Assembly: GCA_937864365.1 (NCBI GenBank)
Contig: CALMJT010000121.1
Span: 1-53,911 of the forward strand
Direction: 5' to 3'
Origin: an uncultured Alteromonadales bacterium
Lineage (GTDB): Bacteria; Pseudomonadota; Gammaproteobacteria; Pseudomonadales; Cellvibrionaceae
DNA length: 53,911 nucleotides
A program made the translations under genes and the position numbers. Shown in pieces: positions 36,366-49,043 of this stretch (position 1 is its first letter; each line of letters starts with the position of its first letter). Below the pieces are notes generated by a model. The model saw nothing but the letters and a program-made list of their open reading frames with translations, was not told the origin of the DNA and did no database searches.

Positions 36366-36504
36366 GAAACTCCAATTAAACATAGGTTTTCTGAGGTATA
36401 TCGGTGTGTTGCCACGATAAAAACTGTTAACAATTGAAAAACTGAAATCACATTGTCAATTTCTAACTCGCGACTAAATCATAAAGAAGTTAATCAGAGT
36501 TTAT
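36365..36504 (+). repeat. MITE-like hairpin repeat, decayed copy 4
   Basis: Begins GGAAACTCCAATTAAACATAGGTTTTC and ends near TTAATCAGAGTTTAT. About 140 bp, with many changes relative to copy 1 but the same order of segments. TATA lies just before it and again at its right end. Confidence 0.78.
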
Positions 36505-36527
36505 ATATAGATAGCTTCGATCGCTCC

Positions 36528-37148
36528 TCAACTTACCAGCAACCAAACACCTACACCCACCATTAAACTGCCAGATATTCTATTTATTATGCGCACGTTT
36601 TCGGAATGGCCTAAAACTCTTTTTAACGCTTTGCCGCCGGTTGCGTATAAGCTCATGCATAAAAATTCAGACACCATAATAATGCCCACAATTACCATTA
36701 ATTGTTGCGTCATGGATTTATTGATATCGATAAACGGCGGTAATAAAGACACCATAAACGCCCAGCCTTTTGGGTTGGCAATGGCGGTTAAGAATCCTTG
36801 GGTAATTAAATTCCAATTTGCGTTTGTATTTATATTCTCTGGTGAATCGCTGAGTGCTAAACGACCTTTGAATCGCCACATGGATACACCCAAATAAAAC
36901 AGATACAAAGCGCCAACAATTTTTAAACCTGTGAATAGCCACGGAGAATTCAACATTACCGACGACACACCCAGCACCGCAGTTATCGCAACAATACCCA
37001 CACCAATGACTTCACCCAACATCATCCATAGGGTTTTGCGGTAACCAATGCTCATACCCAAACTCAACGCTAGGGTCATGCACATACCCGGCGTGATGGA
37101 TATAAATAAAATGGTGGGAATAAATATACTCAGTAATGCTGGGTTCAT
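36528..37148 (-). CDS. LysE/RhtB family amino acid exporter
   Basis: 206 residues, six hydrophobic segments, inner membrane. Family marks: IPTILFISITPGMCMTLALSLGMSIGYRKT at the N-terminus (the usual TPGP is TPGM here), GALYLFYLGVSMWRFKG, and GFLTAIANPKGWAFMVSLLPPFI. It exports amino acids or derivatives; the exact substrate cannot be told. Single gene. It lies directly beyond repeat copy 4. Confidence 0.92.
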   Translation of the reverse strand: MNPALLSIFIPTILFISITPGMCMTLALSLGMSIGYRKTLWMMLGEVIGVGIVAITAVLGVSSVMLNSPWLFTGLKIVGALYLFYLGVSMWRFKGRLALSDSPENINTNANWNLITQGFLTAIANPKGWAFMVSLLPPFIDINKSMTQQLMVIVGIIMVSEFLCMSLYATGGKALKRVLGHSENVRIINRISGSLMVGVGVWLLVS

Positions 37149-37324
37149 TCAAAACTACTCGAAATCAGAGATACTCAAGACGAATAAAAGGCGGTAATTG
37201 TCAGATTTTTGATTAGGTTAATCGATAAAAAACGGTAGTTTATTGCGAGAGCGTTAAGGGAGTTTTAATAAACACTTTTTTGAAGATTAGTGTGTATTTA
37301 TTTTTCTTTAGTTCAATAGGTGAT

Positions 37325-37364
37325 GGAACCTCTGAATATTTTTTAATATTTATTCAAAGATTCC
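37325..37364. repeat. Short inverted repeat related to the MITE ends
   Basis: GGAACCTCTGAATA at the left and TATTCAAAGATTCC at the right face each other with two mismatches around a short AT core. The ends look like the TIR of the 151-bp family brought together. A further CCTCTGATTtCGG-like piece follows at 37382. Probably an internally deleted copy. Confidence 0.5.
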
Positions 37365-37426
37365 TATCATTAATTCGCAAGCCTCTGATTTCGGATTAAT
37401 TCACTCTGGATAAAGCCAAATAGCTT

Positions 37427-39259
37427 TTATTCAACCGTTACCGATTTCGCCAAATTACGTGGCTGATCCACGTCGGTACCTTTATTTACAGCAACATGAT
37501 AAGCCAGTAACTGTAAGGGCAGGGTGTAGATGATCGGTGCAATGCTTTGTGGGCAGTGGGGAATATTGATGACGGTAGTTTGCTCATCGTTACGGAATCC
37601 GGCATTTTCATCGGCGAATACGTACAACTTGCCGCCGCGAGCGGCAACTTCTTCTAAATTGGATTTAATTTTTTCTAATAAATCGCCACTGGGCGCTACG
37701 GCAATGACTGGCATGTCGCTATCCACCAAGGCTAGCGGCCCGTGTTTTAATTCACCGGATGGATAGGCCTCGGCGTGAATGTAGGAAATTTCTTTTATTT
37801 TAAGGGCGCCTTCTAGCGCAATGGGGTACTGCACGCCGCGACCTAAAAATAAGCAGTGATGTTTTTCGGTGAAATGTTTACTGATGGTGGCGATAGTGTT
37901 GTTGAGTTGCAGCACCGCCGCACAGAAAACCGGAATATCCGTTAGGTTAGACACCAATTGTTTTTCGCGCTCTGCACTTAAGCGCGCGCGTCTGCCCAGG
38001 GCAATAACCAACAACTGCAAACCGATTAGCTGAGTGGTGAAAGCTTTTGTGGAGGCAACGCCGATTTCAACGCCTGCCTGAGTGATAAAAGCAAGATCGG
38101 ACTGACGAACCAATTGGCTAGCGGCGACGTTACAAATGGCGAGAGTCGCTAAATAGTTGGCGTCTTTAGCTTCACTCAGTGCTGCTAAGGTATCTGCGGT
38201 TTGACCCGATTGTGAGATGGTCACAAATAGGGTGTTATCTTGCACGACGGGGTTTCGATATCTAAATTCGCTGGCAACTTCGACGTTGCAAGGAATTCCC
38301 GCCCAGTCTTCAAACCAATATTTAGCGACAAATCCGGCATGGTAGCTGGTACCACAGGCAACTATTTGCACCTGTTTTACTTGATCAAAGATGGTGGTGG
38401 CTTCAGAACCAAAGCTTTCTTCAAAAACGGTTTGATTACCAACGCGGCCAAGCAACGTATTTTTTAACGCTTTAGGCTGCTCAAAAATTTCTTTGAGCAT
38501 GTAGTGACGGTAGGTGCCTTTATCAACAGACTCAACCGTGTCTCGACTGATTTCAATGTCGCGTTCTACGGATTTACCTTCTTTATTAAAGATTTCATAA
38601 CCGGTTGTGGATACTCGCGCAACTTCGCCATCTTCAAGATATACAAAGCGATCGGTCACCTGACGAAGCGCTAACGGATCAGATGCCACGTAGTTTTCAT
38701 CAATACCAACGCCAATGACTAATGGACTGTCTTTACGAGCTACGTACAGGTTATCTACATCTTGTTCACTGATACAAGCAAGACCATAGGCGCCTTTGAG
38801 TTCTTTAATGGCTTTTTGAATGGCTTCTAATAGGCTTGCGCTGGTTTGTTTGTGATAGTGAATAAGATGTGCAACAACTTCTGAGTCGGTTTGACTTATG
38901 AATTCATAACCTTCTTCGCGTAAGGTTTTTCTGAGCTCTTGGTAGTTTTCAATGATGCCGTTGTGAACTATGGCAATATCGTGACTTCTATGTGGGTGCG
39001 CGTTTACTTCTGTAGGTTTGCCGTGGGTCGCCCAACGAGTATGAGCAATACCTACATTACCTTGCTGGCGAGTATTTTCTAATTTGTCGGCAAGTTCTTG
39101 GACCTTGCCTACCGATTTACACAATTCCAGCGCTTGGCTTTCTTTATTGATTAAGCCAACACCGGCTGAATCATAACCACGATATTCAAGGCGACGTAGA
39201 CCTTCAATCAAAATAGCATTTATCGTTCGGTTGGCGATGGCGCCGACAATTCCACACAT
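37427..39259 (-). CDS. glmS: Glutamine-fructose-6-phosphate aminotransferase (isomerising)
   Basis: Makes glucosamine-6-phosphate from fructose-6-phosphate and glutamine, the first step to UDP-GlcNAc for wall and lipid A. 610 residues. It starts MCGIVGAIA with the catalytic Cys2 of the class II glutaminase, and RRLEYRGYDSAGVGL and AHTRWATHG follow. Two SIS domains are seen (VACGTSYHAGFVAKYW, TISQSGQTADTLAAL, LFLGRGVQYPIALEGALKIKEISY), ending in NLAKSVTVE as in the family. It is 48 bases downstream of glmU, so the pair is one operon. Confidence 0.98.
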   Translation of the reverse strand: MCGIVGAIANRTINAILIEGLRRLEYRGYDSAGVGLINKESQALELCKSVGKVQELADKLENTRQQGNVGIAHTRWATHGKPTEVNAHPHRSHDIAIVHNGIIENYQELRKTLREEGYEFISQTDSEVVAHLIHYHKQTSASLLEAIQKAIKELKGAYGLACISEQDVDNLYVARKDSPLVIGVGIDENYVASDPLALRQVTDRFVYLEDGEVARVSTTGYEIFNKEGKSVERDIEISRDTVESVDKGTYRHYMLKEIFEQPKALKNTLLGRVGNQTVFEESFGSEATTIFDQVKQVQIVACGTSYHAGFVAKYWFEDWAGIPCNVEVASEFRYRNPVVQDNTLFVTISQSGQTADTLAALSEAKDANYLATLAICNVAASQLVRQSDLAFITQAGVEIGVASTKAFTTQLIGLQLLVIALGRRARLSAEREKQLVSNLTDIPVFCAAVLQLNNTIATISKHFTEKHHCLFLGRGVQYPIALEGALKIKEISYIHAEAYPSGELKHGPLALVDSDMPVIAVAPSGDLLEKIKSNLEEVAARGGKLYVFADENAGFRNDEQTTVINIPHCPQSIAPIIYTLPLQLLAYHVAVNKGTDVDQPRNLAKSVTVE

Positions 39260-39307
39260 AGTTATTCCGAGTAGTTCGTCTTTTTTATCGACATTTTATG
39301 AATTAAG

Positions 39308-40672
39308 TTACGATTTTTTTTTCGTCGGTCGTACCCAAGACGATTTGTGTACCTGTTCTGGGCGTGTTAACGCGAGCTGGTCTTTAGGTACGCTTTTGGT
39401 GATGGTTGATCCAGCGCCAATTGTGCTGCCACTTTCGATTTCAACGGGTGCCACCAAAGCTGTATTTGATCCCACAAAGACATCATCACCGATTTTGGTG
39501 AGATGCTTGTTCACACCGTCGTAGTTACAGGTGATGGTTCCGGCGCCAATGTTAGTGCCTTCGCCGATTTCGGCATCGCCAATGTAGCTTAGATGATTCA
39601 CCTTGCTGCCAATGCCGATTTTTGATTTCTTAACCTCAACAAAGTTGCCAATTTTTGCGCCATTGGCCAACTCGGTGCCGGGGCGTAAACGTGCGTAGGG
39701 GCCAACGTCACAGCCATCGTTGATGACTACGTCTTCGAGATGAGAAAACGCCTTAATCACTACGCCTTTACCGATAACCGCATTTTTAATGACACAGTTT
39801 GATTCAATAACCGTGTTTTCGCCTAAGGTAACCTTGCCTTCAAATATACAATTCGCGTCGATACTTACACCATCGTCGCAGACCAGTTCTCCGCGCACAT
39901 CAATGCGATTAGGGTCGAGTAGGTGCGTGCCTGATTCCAACAGTTTTTGCGCTTGGTTGTATTGATAATAGCGCTCAAGCTCCGCTTGCTGTAAGCGAGT
40001 ATTCACTCCAAGCACTTCTTCTGGTGAATCCGGCTCAACTGTGCGGATATTTTTACCGTCTGCAACCGCCATGGCAATAAGGTCGGTGAGGTAATATTCA
40101 CCTTGCCGATTGTTGTTTTCGAGTTTGGGCAAATATTTGACTAGGTCTTCGTTATTGACCGCCATGATACCGGTGTTGATTTCGTGAATGGCAAGCTGAC
40201 CTGCGTCGGCATCTTTGTGTTCAACAATTGCGATGGCGTTGTCATCTCGATCACGCACAATGCGCCCATAACCTGTTGGGTCTTCCATATGAACAGTTAG
40301 CAGAGCTAGGCTGGTTTCATCGACAAGTTTGATAAGTTGTTGAAGCGTGGAGGCGGAAATTAGCGGAACGTCACCGTATAAAATCAAGCTTACACCCCAA
40401 GGTTGAATATCGGGCAATGCCATTTGTACAGCGTGGCCGGTACCCAGTTGCTGAGCCTGTTCAACAAAGTTGATTTCTCGATGCGACAAGGCTTCTTTAA
40501 GCTTGTCAGCTTGATGGCCGACCACCAAATGAACTCTGGCGTTATTTATGAAAGAAGCGCTATCGATTACATGCTCCACCATGGATTTGCCACCAATGGT
40601 ATTTAATACCTTTGGTAATGAAGATTTCATGCGGGTGCCTTTACCGGCAGCAAGTACGATAACGTCGATCAT
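39308..40672 (-). CDS. glmU: Bifunctional UDP-GlcNAc pyrophosphorylase/glucosamine-1-phosphate N-acetyltransferase
   Basis: 454 residues. N-terminal uridyltransferase: VIVLAAGKGTRMKSSLPKVL, GTGHAVQMALP, LYGDVPLIS and INTGIMAVNNEDLV. The C-terminal left-handed beta-helix acetyltransferase shows hexapeptide repeats and NFVEVKKSKIGIGSKVNHLSYIGDAEIGEGTNIGAGTITCNYDG. Makes UDP-GlcNAc from the product of GlmS after GlmM. Upstream of glmS in the same direction and separated from the atp operon by a terminator. Confidence 0.98.
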   Translation of the reverse strand: MIDVIVLAAGKGTRMKSSLPKVLNTIGGKSMVEHVIDSASFINNARVHLVVGHQADKLKEALSHREINFVEQAQQLGTGHAVQMALPDIQPWGVSLILYGDVPLISASTLQQLIKLVDETSLALLTVHMEDPTGYGRIVRDRDDNAIAIVEHKDADAGQLAIHEINTGIMAVNNEDLVKYLPKLENNNRQGEYYLTDLIAMAVADGKNIRTVEPDSPEEVLGVNTRLQQAELERYYQYNQAQKLLESGTHLLDPNRIDVRGELVCDDGVSIDANCIFEGKVTLGENTVIESNCVIKNAVIGKGVVIKAFSHLEDVVINDGCDVGPYARLRPGTELANGAKIGNFVEVKKSKIGIGSKVNHLSYIGDAEIGEGTNIGAGTITCNYDGVNKHLTKIGDDVFVGSNTALVAPVEIESGSTIGAGSTITKSVPKDQLALTRPEQVHKSSWVRPTKKKS

Positions 40673-40855
40673 AAAGCGGGTCTTTTCTTTGAAGGTGAGA
40701 AGGTGTGATTATGCCTGGTTTTGAACGTTGGCTGTAAAATCATCAGGCTTTGGCAGATACTAAATTGAATCGTTATTGGTTTGATTAGGTGAGATTGTAT
40801 CGAAAAAGTGCTTATAGTGATTGGGTTTTAAATAAGTATTGTTTACCCGAAATAC

Positions 40856-40881
40856 AAAAAGGCAGTAAAAACTGCCTTTTT
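40856..40881 (-). terminator. Rho-independent terminator of the atp operon
   Basis: GGCAGT, AAAA loop, ACTGCC, with an A-tract on the left (U-tract of the leftward transcript) and TTTTT on the right. It is 40 bases past the atpC stop. Confidence 0.9.
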
Positions 40882-40920
40882 AAGAATTCGTATTTTTAGT
40901 CAAAAATAAGTGTGTACTTA

Positions 40921-41346
40921 TTAATGACCTAGATTTTTACGAATTGCTTGAAGTGTGCGAAGTTGCGCTGCCGCTTCTGCAAGTTGTGCGGTGGCTAAAG
41001 AATAGTCCAACTCAGAAGACTGAGTGCTTAACGCAGCTTCAGCATCTTTTTTGGCTTGCAAAGCTTTTGCTTCGTCAAGATCTTCGGCTCGCACGGCTGT
41101 GTCAGCTAAGACAATCATTACCGAGGGCTGTACTTCTAAGTAGCCGCCGGAAATATAATAAATCTCTTCTTCACCGCCTTGCTTGATGACACGAATAGGT
41201 CCAGGTTTGAGAGCAGTAAGCAATGGGGCGTGGCCGTAACCAATTCCCACATCACCTTCGCTGCCAGCAGCAACGATCATCTCTACAAGACCTGAAAAGA
41301 TTGAGTCTTCAGCACTAACTATGTCGCAATGCACGGTCATAGCCAT
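40921..41346 (-). CDS. atpC: ATP synthase epsilon subunit
   Basis: 141 residues. The N-terminal beta-sandwich ([45 protein letters not shown]) is followed by the regulatory two-helix tail ([16 protein letters not shown] and [16 protein letters not shown]). Part of the F1 central stalk and inhibitor of ATP hydrolysis. Last gene of the atp operon. The ATG at 41346 has GAGG seven to eight bases ahead. Confidence 0.97.
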   Translation of the reverse strand: MAMTVHCDIVSAEDSIFSGLVEMIVAAGSEGDVGIGYGHAPLLTALKPGPIRVIKQGGEEEIYYISGGYLEVQPSVMIVLADTAVRAEDLDEAKALQAKKDAEAALSTQSSELDYSLATAQLAEAAAQLRTLQAIRKNLGH

Positions 41347-41430
41347 TGTATCGCCTCTTGGTGGTAGCAGGGCGCCGAAAATTCGACGCCGAGTTAAACT
41401 ATCTTAAAAGCTAGAAGTAACCCTTGCGGA

Positions 41431-42822
<1,392 letters not shown>

Positions 42823-42866
42823 TTAAAAATTTGAAATTAAAAAAGCGTTTATTTGGGCTCGCTGGG

Positions 42867-43727
42867 TTAAACCGCAGCCGCACCACCAACAATCTCTGAA
42901 AGCTCTTGAGTGATCGCAGCTTGACGCGCTTTGTTGTACACAAGCTGTAAACCTTCGATAAGATCACCCGCGTTGTCGGTCGCATTTTTCATTGCGATCA
43001 TACGTGCCGCTTGCTCACAAGCTGCGTTTTCGACAACGGCCTGATAAACCTGAGACTCAACATAACGAGTCAAAAGTCCGTCAAGTAGCTCCTCAGCATC
43101 TGGTTCGTAGATGTAATCCCAGTGGTGTTTTAGCTCTTCGTTTTCTTCGGGTTCTAACGGTAGTAGTTGGCTTACAAATGGTTTTTGTACCATTGTGTTT
43201 ACAAACTCGTTGCCAACCAAATATAGGCGGTCAATCTTTCCGTCGGAATAAGCATCCAACATGACTTTAACGCTACCAATTAGATCTGCGATGCTTGGCG
43301 CTTCACCTAGATCGCGAATTCTCGCAACCACGTTACCGCCAACACTTTTGAAGAAGCCGCTTGCTTTTGCACCAATCAATGCAAGATCAACAGCTACGCC
43401 TTTATCTGCCCATTCTTTGCTAGACAGGATCGCTTTTTTAAAGACGTTAATATTTAAGCCACCACAAAGGCCTCGATCACTGGAAACAATAATGTAACCA
43501 ACTCGCTTCGCCTCACGCTCTACCATGTACATGTGCTTGTATTCGGGATTGGCATTTGCCAAGTGACCAACTACAGCTCGCATGCGCTGGGCGTAGGGTT
43601 TACCAGTTTCCATACGATCTTGAGCTTTACGCATTTTACTCGCCGCAACCATTTCCATTGCAGAAGTAATTTTTTGCGTGCCTTTAATACTGGCAATTTG
43701 TGTGCGTATCTCTTTTCCGACTGCCAT
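42867..43727 (-). CDS. atpG: ATP synthase gamma subunit
   Basis: 286 residues. The rotor coiled-coil N-terminus ([36 protein letters not shown]) and the conserved C-terminus ([25 protein letters not shown] to [21 protein letters not shown]) are both intact. Confidence 0.98.
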   Translation of the reverse strand: MAVGKEIRTQIASIKGTQKITSAMEMVAASKMRKAQDRMETGKPYAQRMRAVVGHLANANPEYKHMYMVEREAKRVGYIIVSSDRGLCGGLNINVFKKAILSSKEWADKGVAVDLALIGAKASGFFKSVGGNVVARIRDLGEAPSIADLIGSVKVMLDAYSDGKIDRLYLVGNEFVNTMVQKPFVSQLLPLEPEENEELKHHWDYIYEPDAEELLDGLLTRYVESQVYQAVVENAACEQAARMIAMKNATDNAGDLIEGLQLVYNKARQAAITQELSEIVGGAAAV

Positions 43728-43803
43728 AACTGGCCCTCGAATCGTATTTATGAATTACCACTGCTGCTCAAGCGAACTCAAGCAGCAGCTCCTGGCCTGA
43801 TGA

Positions 43804-45348
43804 TTACCAGGTTTGGGTTGCTTTAAAGCTTTCGATAGCTGCTTTGAAGGTCGCCGCGATATTGTCGTCGTAATTACCAGACGCAACGATTTGGCTCATC
43901 AATTCGCCGTGCTCAGATGCCATATAAGCAAGTAGAGCAGATTCGAAAGAACCAATCTTCGCAACAGCTACATCCTTCAAGTAACCTTCGTTAGCCGCGT
44001 ACAACAACACACCCATTTCAGCAGTAGAAAGAGGTTGGAATTGCTTCTGCTTCATTAACTCGGTTACGCGCTCACCGTGGTCAAGCTGGGCTTTTGTCGC
44101 TTCATCAAGGTCAGAAGCGAACTGAGAGAACGCCGCCAATTCACGATATTGCGCAAGAGCAGTACGGATACCACCAGAAAGCTTTTTGATAATTTTGGTC
44201 TGTGCAGCACCACCCACACGAGATACCGAAATACCAGCGTTCATCGCAGGACGAACACCTGAGTTGAACAAGTCAGTTTCTAAGAAGATCTGACCATCGG
44301 TAATTGAGATCACGTTGGTTGGTACGAACGCAGATACGTCACCCGCTTGGGTTTCGATGATTGGTAACGCGGTTAGAGAACCGGTTTTACCTTTCACTTC
44401 ACCATTGGTGAATTTCTCAACGTAGTCGGCGTTTACACGAGACGCACGCTCAAGTAAGCGTGAGTGCAAATAGAAAACGTCACCAGGGTAAGCTTCACGA
44501 CCTGGAGGACGACGAAGTAGCAATGAAATTTGACGATAAGCCCAAGCTTGCTTGGTTAAGTCATCATAAATGATCAATGCGTCTTCACCGCGATCGCGGA
44601 AGTATTCACCCATAGTACAGCCGGCGAAAGGCGCCAAGAACTGCATGGATGCTGGATCAGAAGCGGTAGCAGCAACAACAATGGTGTGAGCCATTGCGCC
44701 GTGCTCTTCCAGTTTACGCACAACGGCGGCAACAGAAGATGCTTTTTGACCAACAGCAACGTAAATACATTTAATGCCAGTATTTTTTTGGTTGATGATG
44801 GCGTCAACAGCAATAGCGGTTTTACCTGTTTGACGGTCACCAATGATCAACTCACGCTGACCACGACCTACCGGTACCATCGCATCAACGGCTTTCAAAC
44901 CCAATTGAACAGGTTGGTCAACACTTTGACGAGCGATTACACCCGGAGCGATTTTCTCAATCGCGTCGGTCATTTTAGTATTTAGTGGGCCTTTGCCGTC
45001 GATTGGGTTACCCAATGCGTCAACAACGCGACCTAATACTTCGTTACCAACCGGTACTTCTAGAATACGGCCGGTACATTTACACGTTTGTCCTTCGGCA
45101 ACGCCTTGGTAGTCACCAAGAATTACCGCACCAACGGAATCTCGCTCAAGGTTAAGTGCCAAACCATAAACACCACCTTCAAACTCAATCATTTCACCGT
45201 ACATTGCTTCCGCAAGACCGTGAATACGAATGATACCGTCGGTTACCGATACTACCGTGCCTTCGTTTTGGGCTTCGGTTTTAACATCAAGAGTTTCGAT
45301 ACGACTCTTGATGATTTCACTGATTTCTGAAGGGTTCAGTTGCTGCAT
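43804..45348 (-). CDS. atpA: ATP synthase alpha subunit
   Basis: 514 residues, the non-catalytic nucleotide-binding F1 subunit. [17 protein letters not shown] start, P-loop [63 protein letters not shown] and the [23 protein letters not shown] segment are all as in other proteobacteria. Confidence 0.99.
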   Translation of the reverse strand: MQQLNPSEISEIIKSRIETLDVKTEAQNEGTVVSVTDGIIRIHGLAEAMYGEMIEFEGGVYGLALNLERDSVGAVILGDYQGVAEGQTCKCTGRILEVPVGNEVLGRVVDALGNPIDGKGPLNTKMTDAIEKIAPGVIARQSVDQPVQLGLKAVDAMVPVGRGQRELIIGDRQTGKTAIAVDAIINQKNTGIKCIYVAVGQKASSVAAVVRKLEEHGAMAHTIVVAATASDPASMQFLAPFAGCTMGEYFRDRGEDALIIYDDLTKQAWAYRQISLLLRRPPGREAYPGDVFYLHSRLLERASRVNADYVEKFTNGEVKGKTGSLTALPIIETQAGDVSAFVPTNVISITDGQIFLETDLFNSGVRPAMNAGISVSRVGGAAQTKIIKKLSGGIRTALAQYRELAAFSQFASDLDEATKAQLDHGERVTELMKQKQFQPLSTAEMGVLLYAANEGYLKDVAVAKIGSFESALLAYMASEHGELMSQIVASGNYDDNIAATFKAAIESFKATQTW

Positions 45349-45369
45349 GCTAGTTCCTACCCTAATGAA

Positions 45370-45906
45370 TTAGGCGTTCATTGCTTCGGCGAGTTTGGCA
45401 AGCCGACCTTTGATGGATTGATCGATAACTGTATCACCGGCGCGAATTAACACACCGCCAATCAGGCTCGGATCCACCATACCTTGTACTTTTACTTCGC
45501 GACCAAGGTTGGTTTTTAATGCTTGCGCCAACTTATCTAGGGTTGCTTGTGGCAATTCGAAGGCGCTAGAAACGTCAACATCAACTGACTTTTCTAATTG
45601 CGCTTTAAATGCTTCGAACAGCTCCGAAATAAACGGAAGTAATCCAAGACGTTTGTTCGCCGCCAGATTGCGGATAAAGTTTTGACCTTTGTCGTCGATG
45701 GCATCGCCACAAACACCGACAAAAGCTTCGCCTTTTTGCGCTGCTGTTTGCGTGGGAGAAGCCAGCAATTTGGCTACGGTATCGGACTGCGATACTGCAG
45801 CTGCAACCGACAACATTTCTGCCCACTTGTCTAACGCTTTAGCTTCTTTTGCAAATTCAAAAGCAGCTTTCGCGTAGGGACGGGCAAGAGTCGTAAGTTC
45901 AGCCAT
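45370..45906 (-). CDS. atpH: ATP synthase delta subunit
   Basis: 178 residues. TLARPYAKAAFEFAKEAKALDKWAEML at the N-terminus and KVQGMVDPSLIGGVLIRAGDTVIDQSIKGRLAKLAEAM at the C-terminus, both typical. Joins F1 to the peripheral stalk. Confidence 0.98.
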   Translation of the reverse strand: MAELTTLARPYAKAAFEFAKEAKALDKWAEMLSVAAAVSQSDTVAKLLASPTQTAAQKGEAFVGVCGDAIDDKGQNFIRNLAANKRLGLLPFISELFEAFKAQLEKSVDVDVSSAFELPQATLDKLAQALKTNLGREVKVQGMVDPSLIGGVLIRAGDTVIDQSIKGRLAKLAEAMNA

Positions 45907-45917
45907 AATCTCCTCGC

Positions 45918-46388
45918 TTATAGTTCAGCGGCCAACTTGTTCACCAATTCGGTGTTAGCGGCCTCGTTGATGTTTGCTTGCAACACTTTTTCAGCGCCGG
46001 CAATCGCCAGAGCAGCAACTTTTCCGCGCAATTCTTCTTTCGCACGGTTAACCATTTGCTCAACTTCTGCTTCAGCGGCGGTCTTAATACGACCAGCTTC
46101 GGCAGTAGCTTGTTGCTTAGCTTCATCAACAATTTGATTAGCGCGCTTGTTTGCTTGATCAAGAATCGAAGCAGCTTGTTCTTTTGCTTCGTGCAATTTC
46201 TTCGCAGCTTCTTTCTGAGCAAGCTCCAAATCTTTGTCTGCACGGTCAGCAGCTTCAAGACCGGCGGCGATTTTATCTTCGCGGTCTTTCATAACTTTGA
46301 TCAACGCCGGCCAAACGTACTTCCAACAAAATGCTATGAAAATGAGGAAAGTAATCGACTGACCGATGAGTGTTAAGTTGATATTCAT
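45918..46388 (-). CDS. atpF: ATP synthase subunit b
   Basis: 156 residues. One N-terminal membrane helix ([29 protein letters not shown]) then a long charged helix rich in Ala, Lys and Glu, forming the dimeric peripheral stalk. Confidence 0.98.
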   Translation of the reverse strand: MNINLTLIGQSITFLIFIAFCWKYVWPALIKVMKDREDKIAAGLEAADRADKDLELAQKEAAKKLHEAKEQAASILDQANKRANQIVDEAKQQATAEAGRIKTAAEAEVEQMVNRAKEELRGKVAALAIAGAEKVLQANINEAANTELVNKLAAEL

Positions 46389-46438
46389 ACCAACACCTCT
46401 TTGCTTAATGGATGAAAGGTTTTAAGCAAAATTGGCCA

Positions 46439-46696
<258 letters not shown>

Positions 46697-46808
46697 CTAC
46701 TTTTAAGTTTTTAAATTGAAAAATGTAAAACTGAAATCGTTATTGCTGCTATCTCGATGCTGCAAGCGCCGCTTGGCATCGAGATGATATAAATCTGATG
46801 GTCTTAAC

Positions 46809-47786
<978 letters not shown>

Positions 47787-47864
47787 CTATCCTTGAAAGA
47801 GTTCCATGGAAAATTCAGGGGTTCAGTGGGTTGCCTCAGCTACTTTTATTCATGATCAAGCGAC

Positions 47865-48254
47865 TCACGATCGTGGTGCGACTACCAACTTGGAGGTAGT
47901 TATCCAATGAATAACAGTTGTGACAACAAAGGCACCGAACAGAGCCTGGCTGTGTAATGGCTTGACGAGCAAAAACACCAGCGCAAACCCAACGAGAGTG
48001 AGAGTAAATTTCCCCATCTCACCTCTATAAATACTGTGTAAGGCACTACCAACCTGACGCGAGCCCATAAAGCGAAACGCGTAGAAGGCGAAATAAACAT
48101 TCGGCAAAACGACGAGCAATCCACCAAGCAATATCGAATATGCGATAACTTTGCTACTGAGCAAATAAGCTAAAACGGTGGTTGCAACCAGTAAAATAAG
48201 CTGAATAAAGCTTGCTTTAAAAACTGGTGGTCTTTGGATACTGCCTCGATTCAT
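47865..48254 (-). CDS. atpI: ATP synthase protein I
   Basis: 129 residues from the ATG at 48254 (a TTG at 48284 is in frame). Four hydrophobic segments, with LLVATTVLAYLLSSKVIAYSILLGGLLVVLPNVYFAFYAFR in the first half, as in AtpI proteins that help assemble the c-ring. First gene of the atp operon, 130 bases ahead of atpB. Confidence 0.9.
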   Translation of the reverse strand: MNRGSIQRPPVFKASFIQLILLVATTVLAYLLSSKVIAYSILLGGLLVVLPNVYFAFYAFRFMGSRQVGSALHSIYRGEMGKFTLTLVGFALVFLLVKPLHSQALFGAFVVTTVIHWITTSKLVVAPRS

Positions 48255-49043
48255 AAAACATCTAATGCGTTGGGTTTTTGTCAATAAAACCGCAAGTTAT
48301 TTAAGAACCGGATGGTCAGCATTCGTAAATCTGACGTTAATTTTTTACCACTTAACCCTTAAAACACGCCCTAAATTTGTGCTTTTCACCACTGGGTTAA
48401 GAGCGGTGCGAATTATAGGGATAAATTGGGCGCGGTTCAACAAAGCTTCCGGATAATCCCACCAAAGTTGGTAGATATATTAAAGTATTAGAAAGGGTAA
48501 TTTTCCAAACCTTTATTAATAATTGTAATAAAAAAAGTCTTCTCAGCGATTAAGTTCGGCCCGGATTTTTTTTGATAGCAAGTGGTTACTATCTTTAGAA
48601 TGATTTTTATATAATGGTTTCTAAATTTTTATGACACGTGATCTATTATTTTGAAATTAATCAAGTAAATATTGAACGATTATTAAGTTTTACTTTATAC
48701 GTTGAAATACACGACATATCTGTATTAAAAACATGCCCAAATTTGACGAAAATTTGGCAATTTTATGTCATTTTTTCTGCTTTATAGCCGTGCAACAGTC
48801 ACCCAAAAGGCTATTTTTTCTGAATTCTCTGCACAGCTTTTGCTCGAAAATCTTTGATATCGGTTACACAACTCGATCAATTTGGAAGTTTTTTAACCAT
48901 CTCAGATAATATCGGTAACATTGAATGGGCATAAATCGAAACCTCATGAGGTGTAAAAGCGGTTACTCTTACACCTGCGAATTATTCGATTAAATTCGCG
49001 AAGGGAATGTTAGATTGGTCGGTGAAAATCAAAAAAAATGGTG
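48255..49043. other. Intergenic region between parB and the atp operon
   Basis: About 790 AT-rich bases that must carry the atp promoter (right of 48255). No gene seen. At 48949-48976 AGGTGTAA pairs with TTACACCT (12-base loop), a modest hairpin downstream of parB without a T-tract. Confidence 0.5.

Noticed and set aside
27519-36504. Integron attC sites or CRISPR repeats
   Set aside because: The dispersed elements lack the GTTRRRY/RYYYAAC core sites and any regular spacers. They are intergenic elements with terminal inverted repeats and target duplications, which fits a MITE instead.
39260-39307. glmS ribozyme or small RNA regulator upstream of glmS
   Set aside because: Only 48 bases separate glmU and glmS, too short for the ribozyme, and no such motif is seen.
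48600-48660. parS-like site around GACACGTGATC
   Set aside because: Only the central CACGTGA matches the TGTTTCACGTGAAACA consensus; the outer bases do not form the palindrome.
48949-48976. Rho-independent terminator after parB
   Set aside because: AGGTGTAA/TTACACCT forms a stem, but it is AT-rich with a 12-base loop and no T-tract follows on the minus strand.
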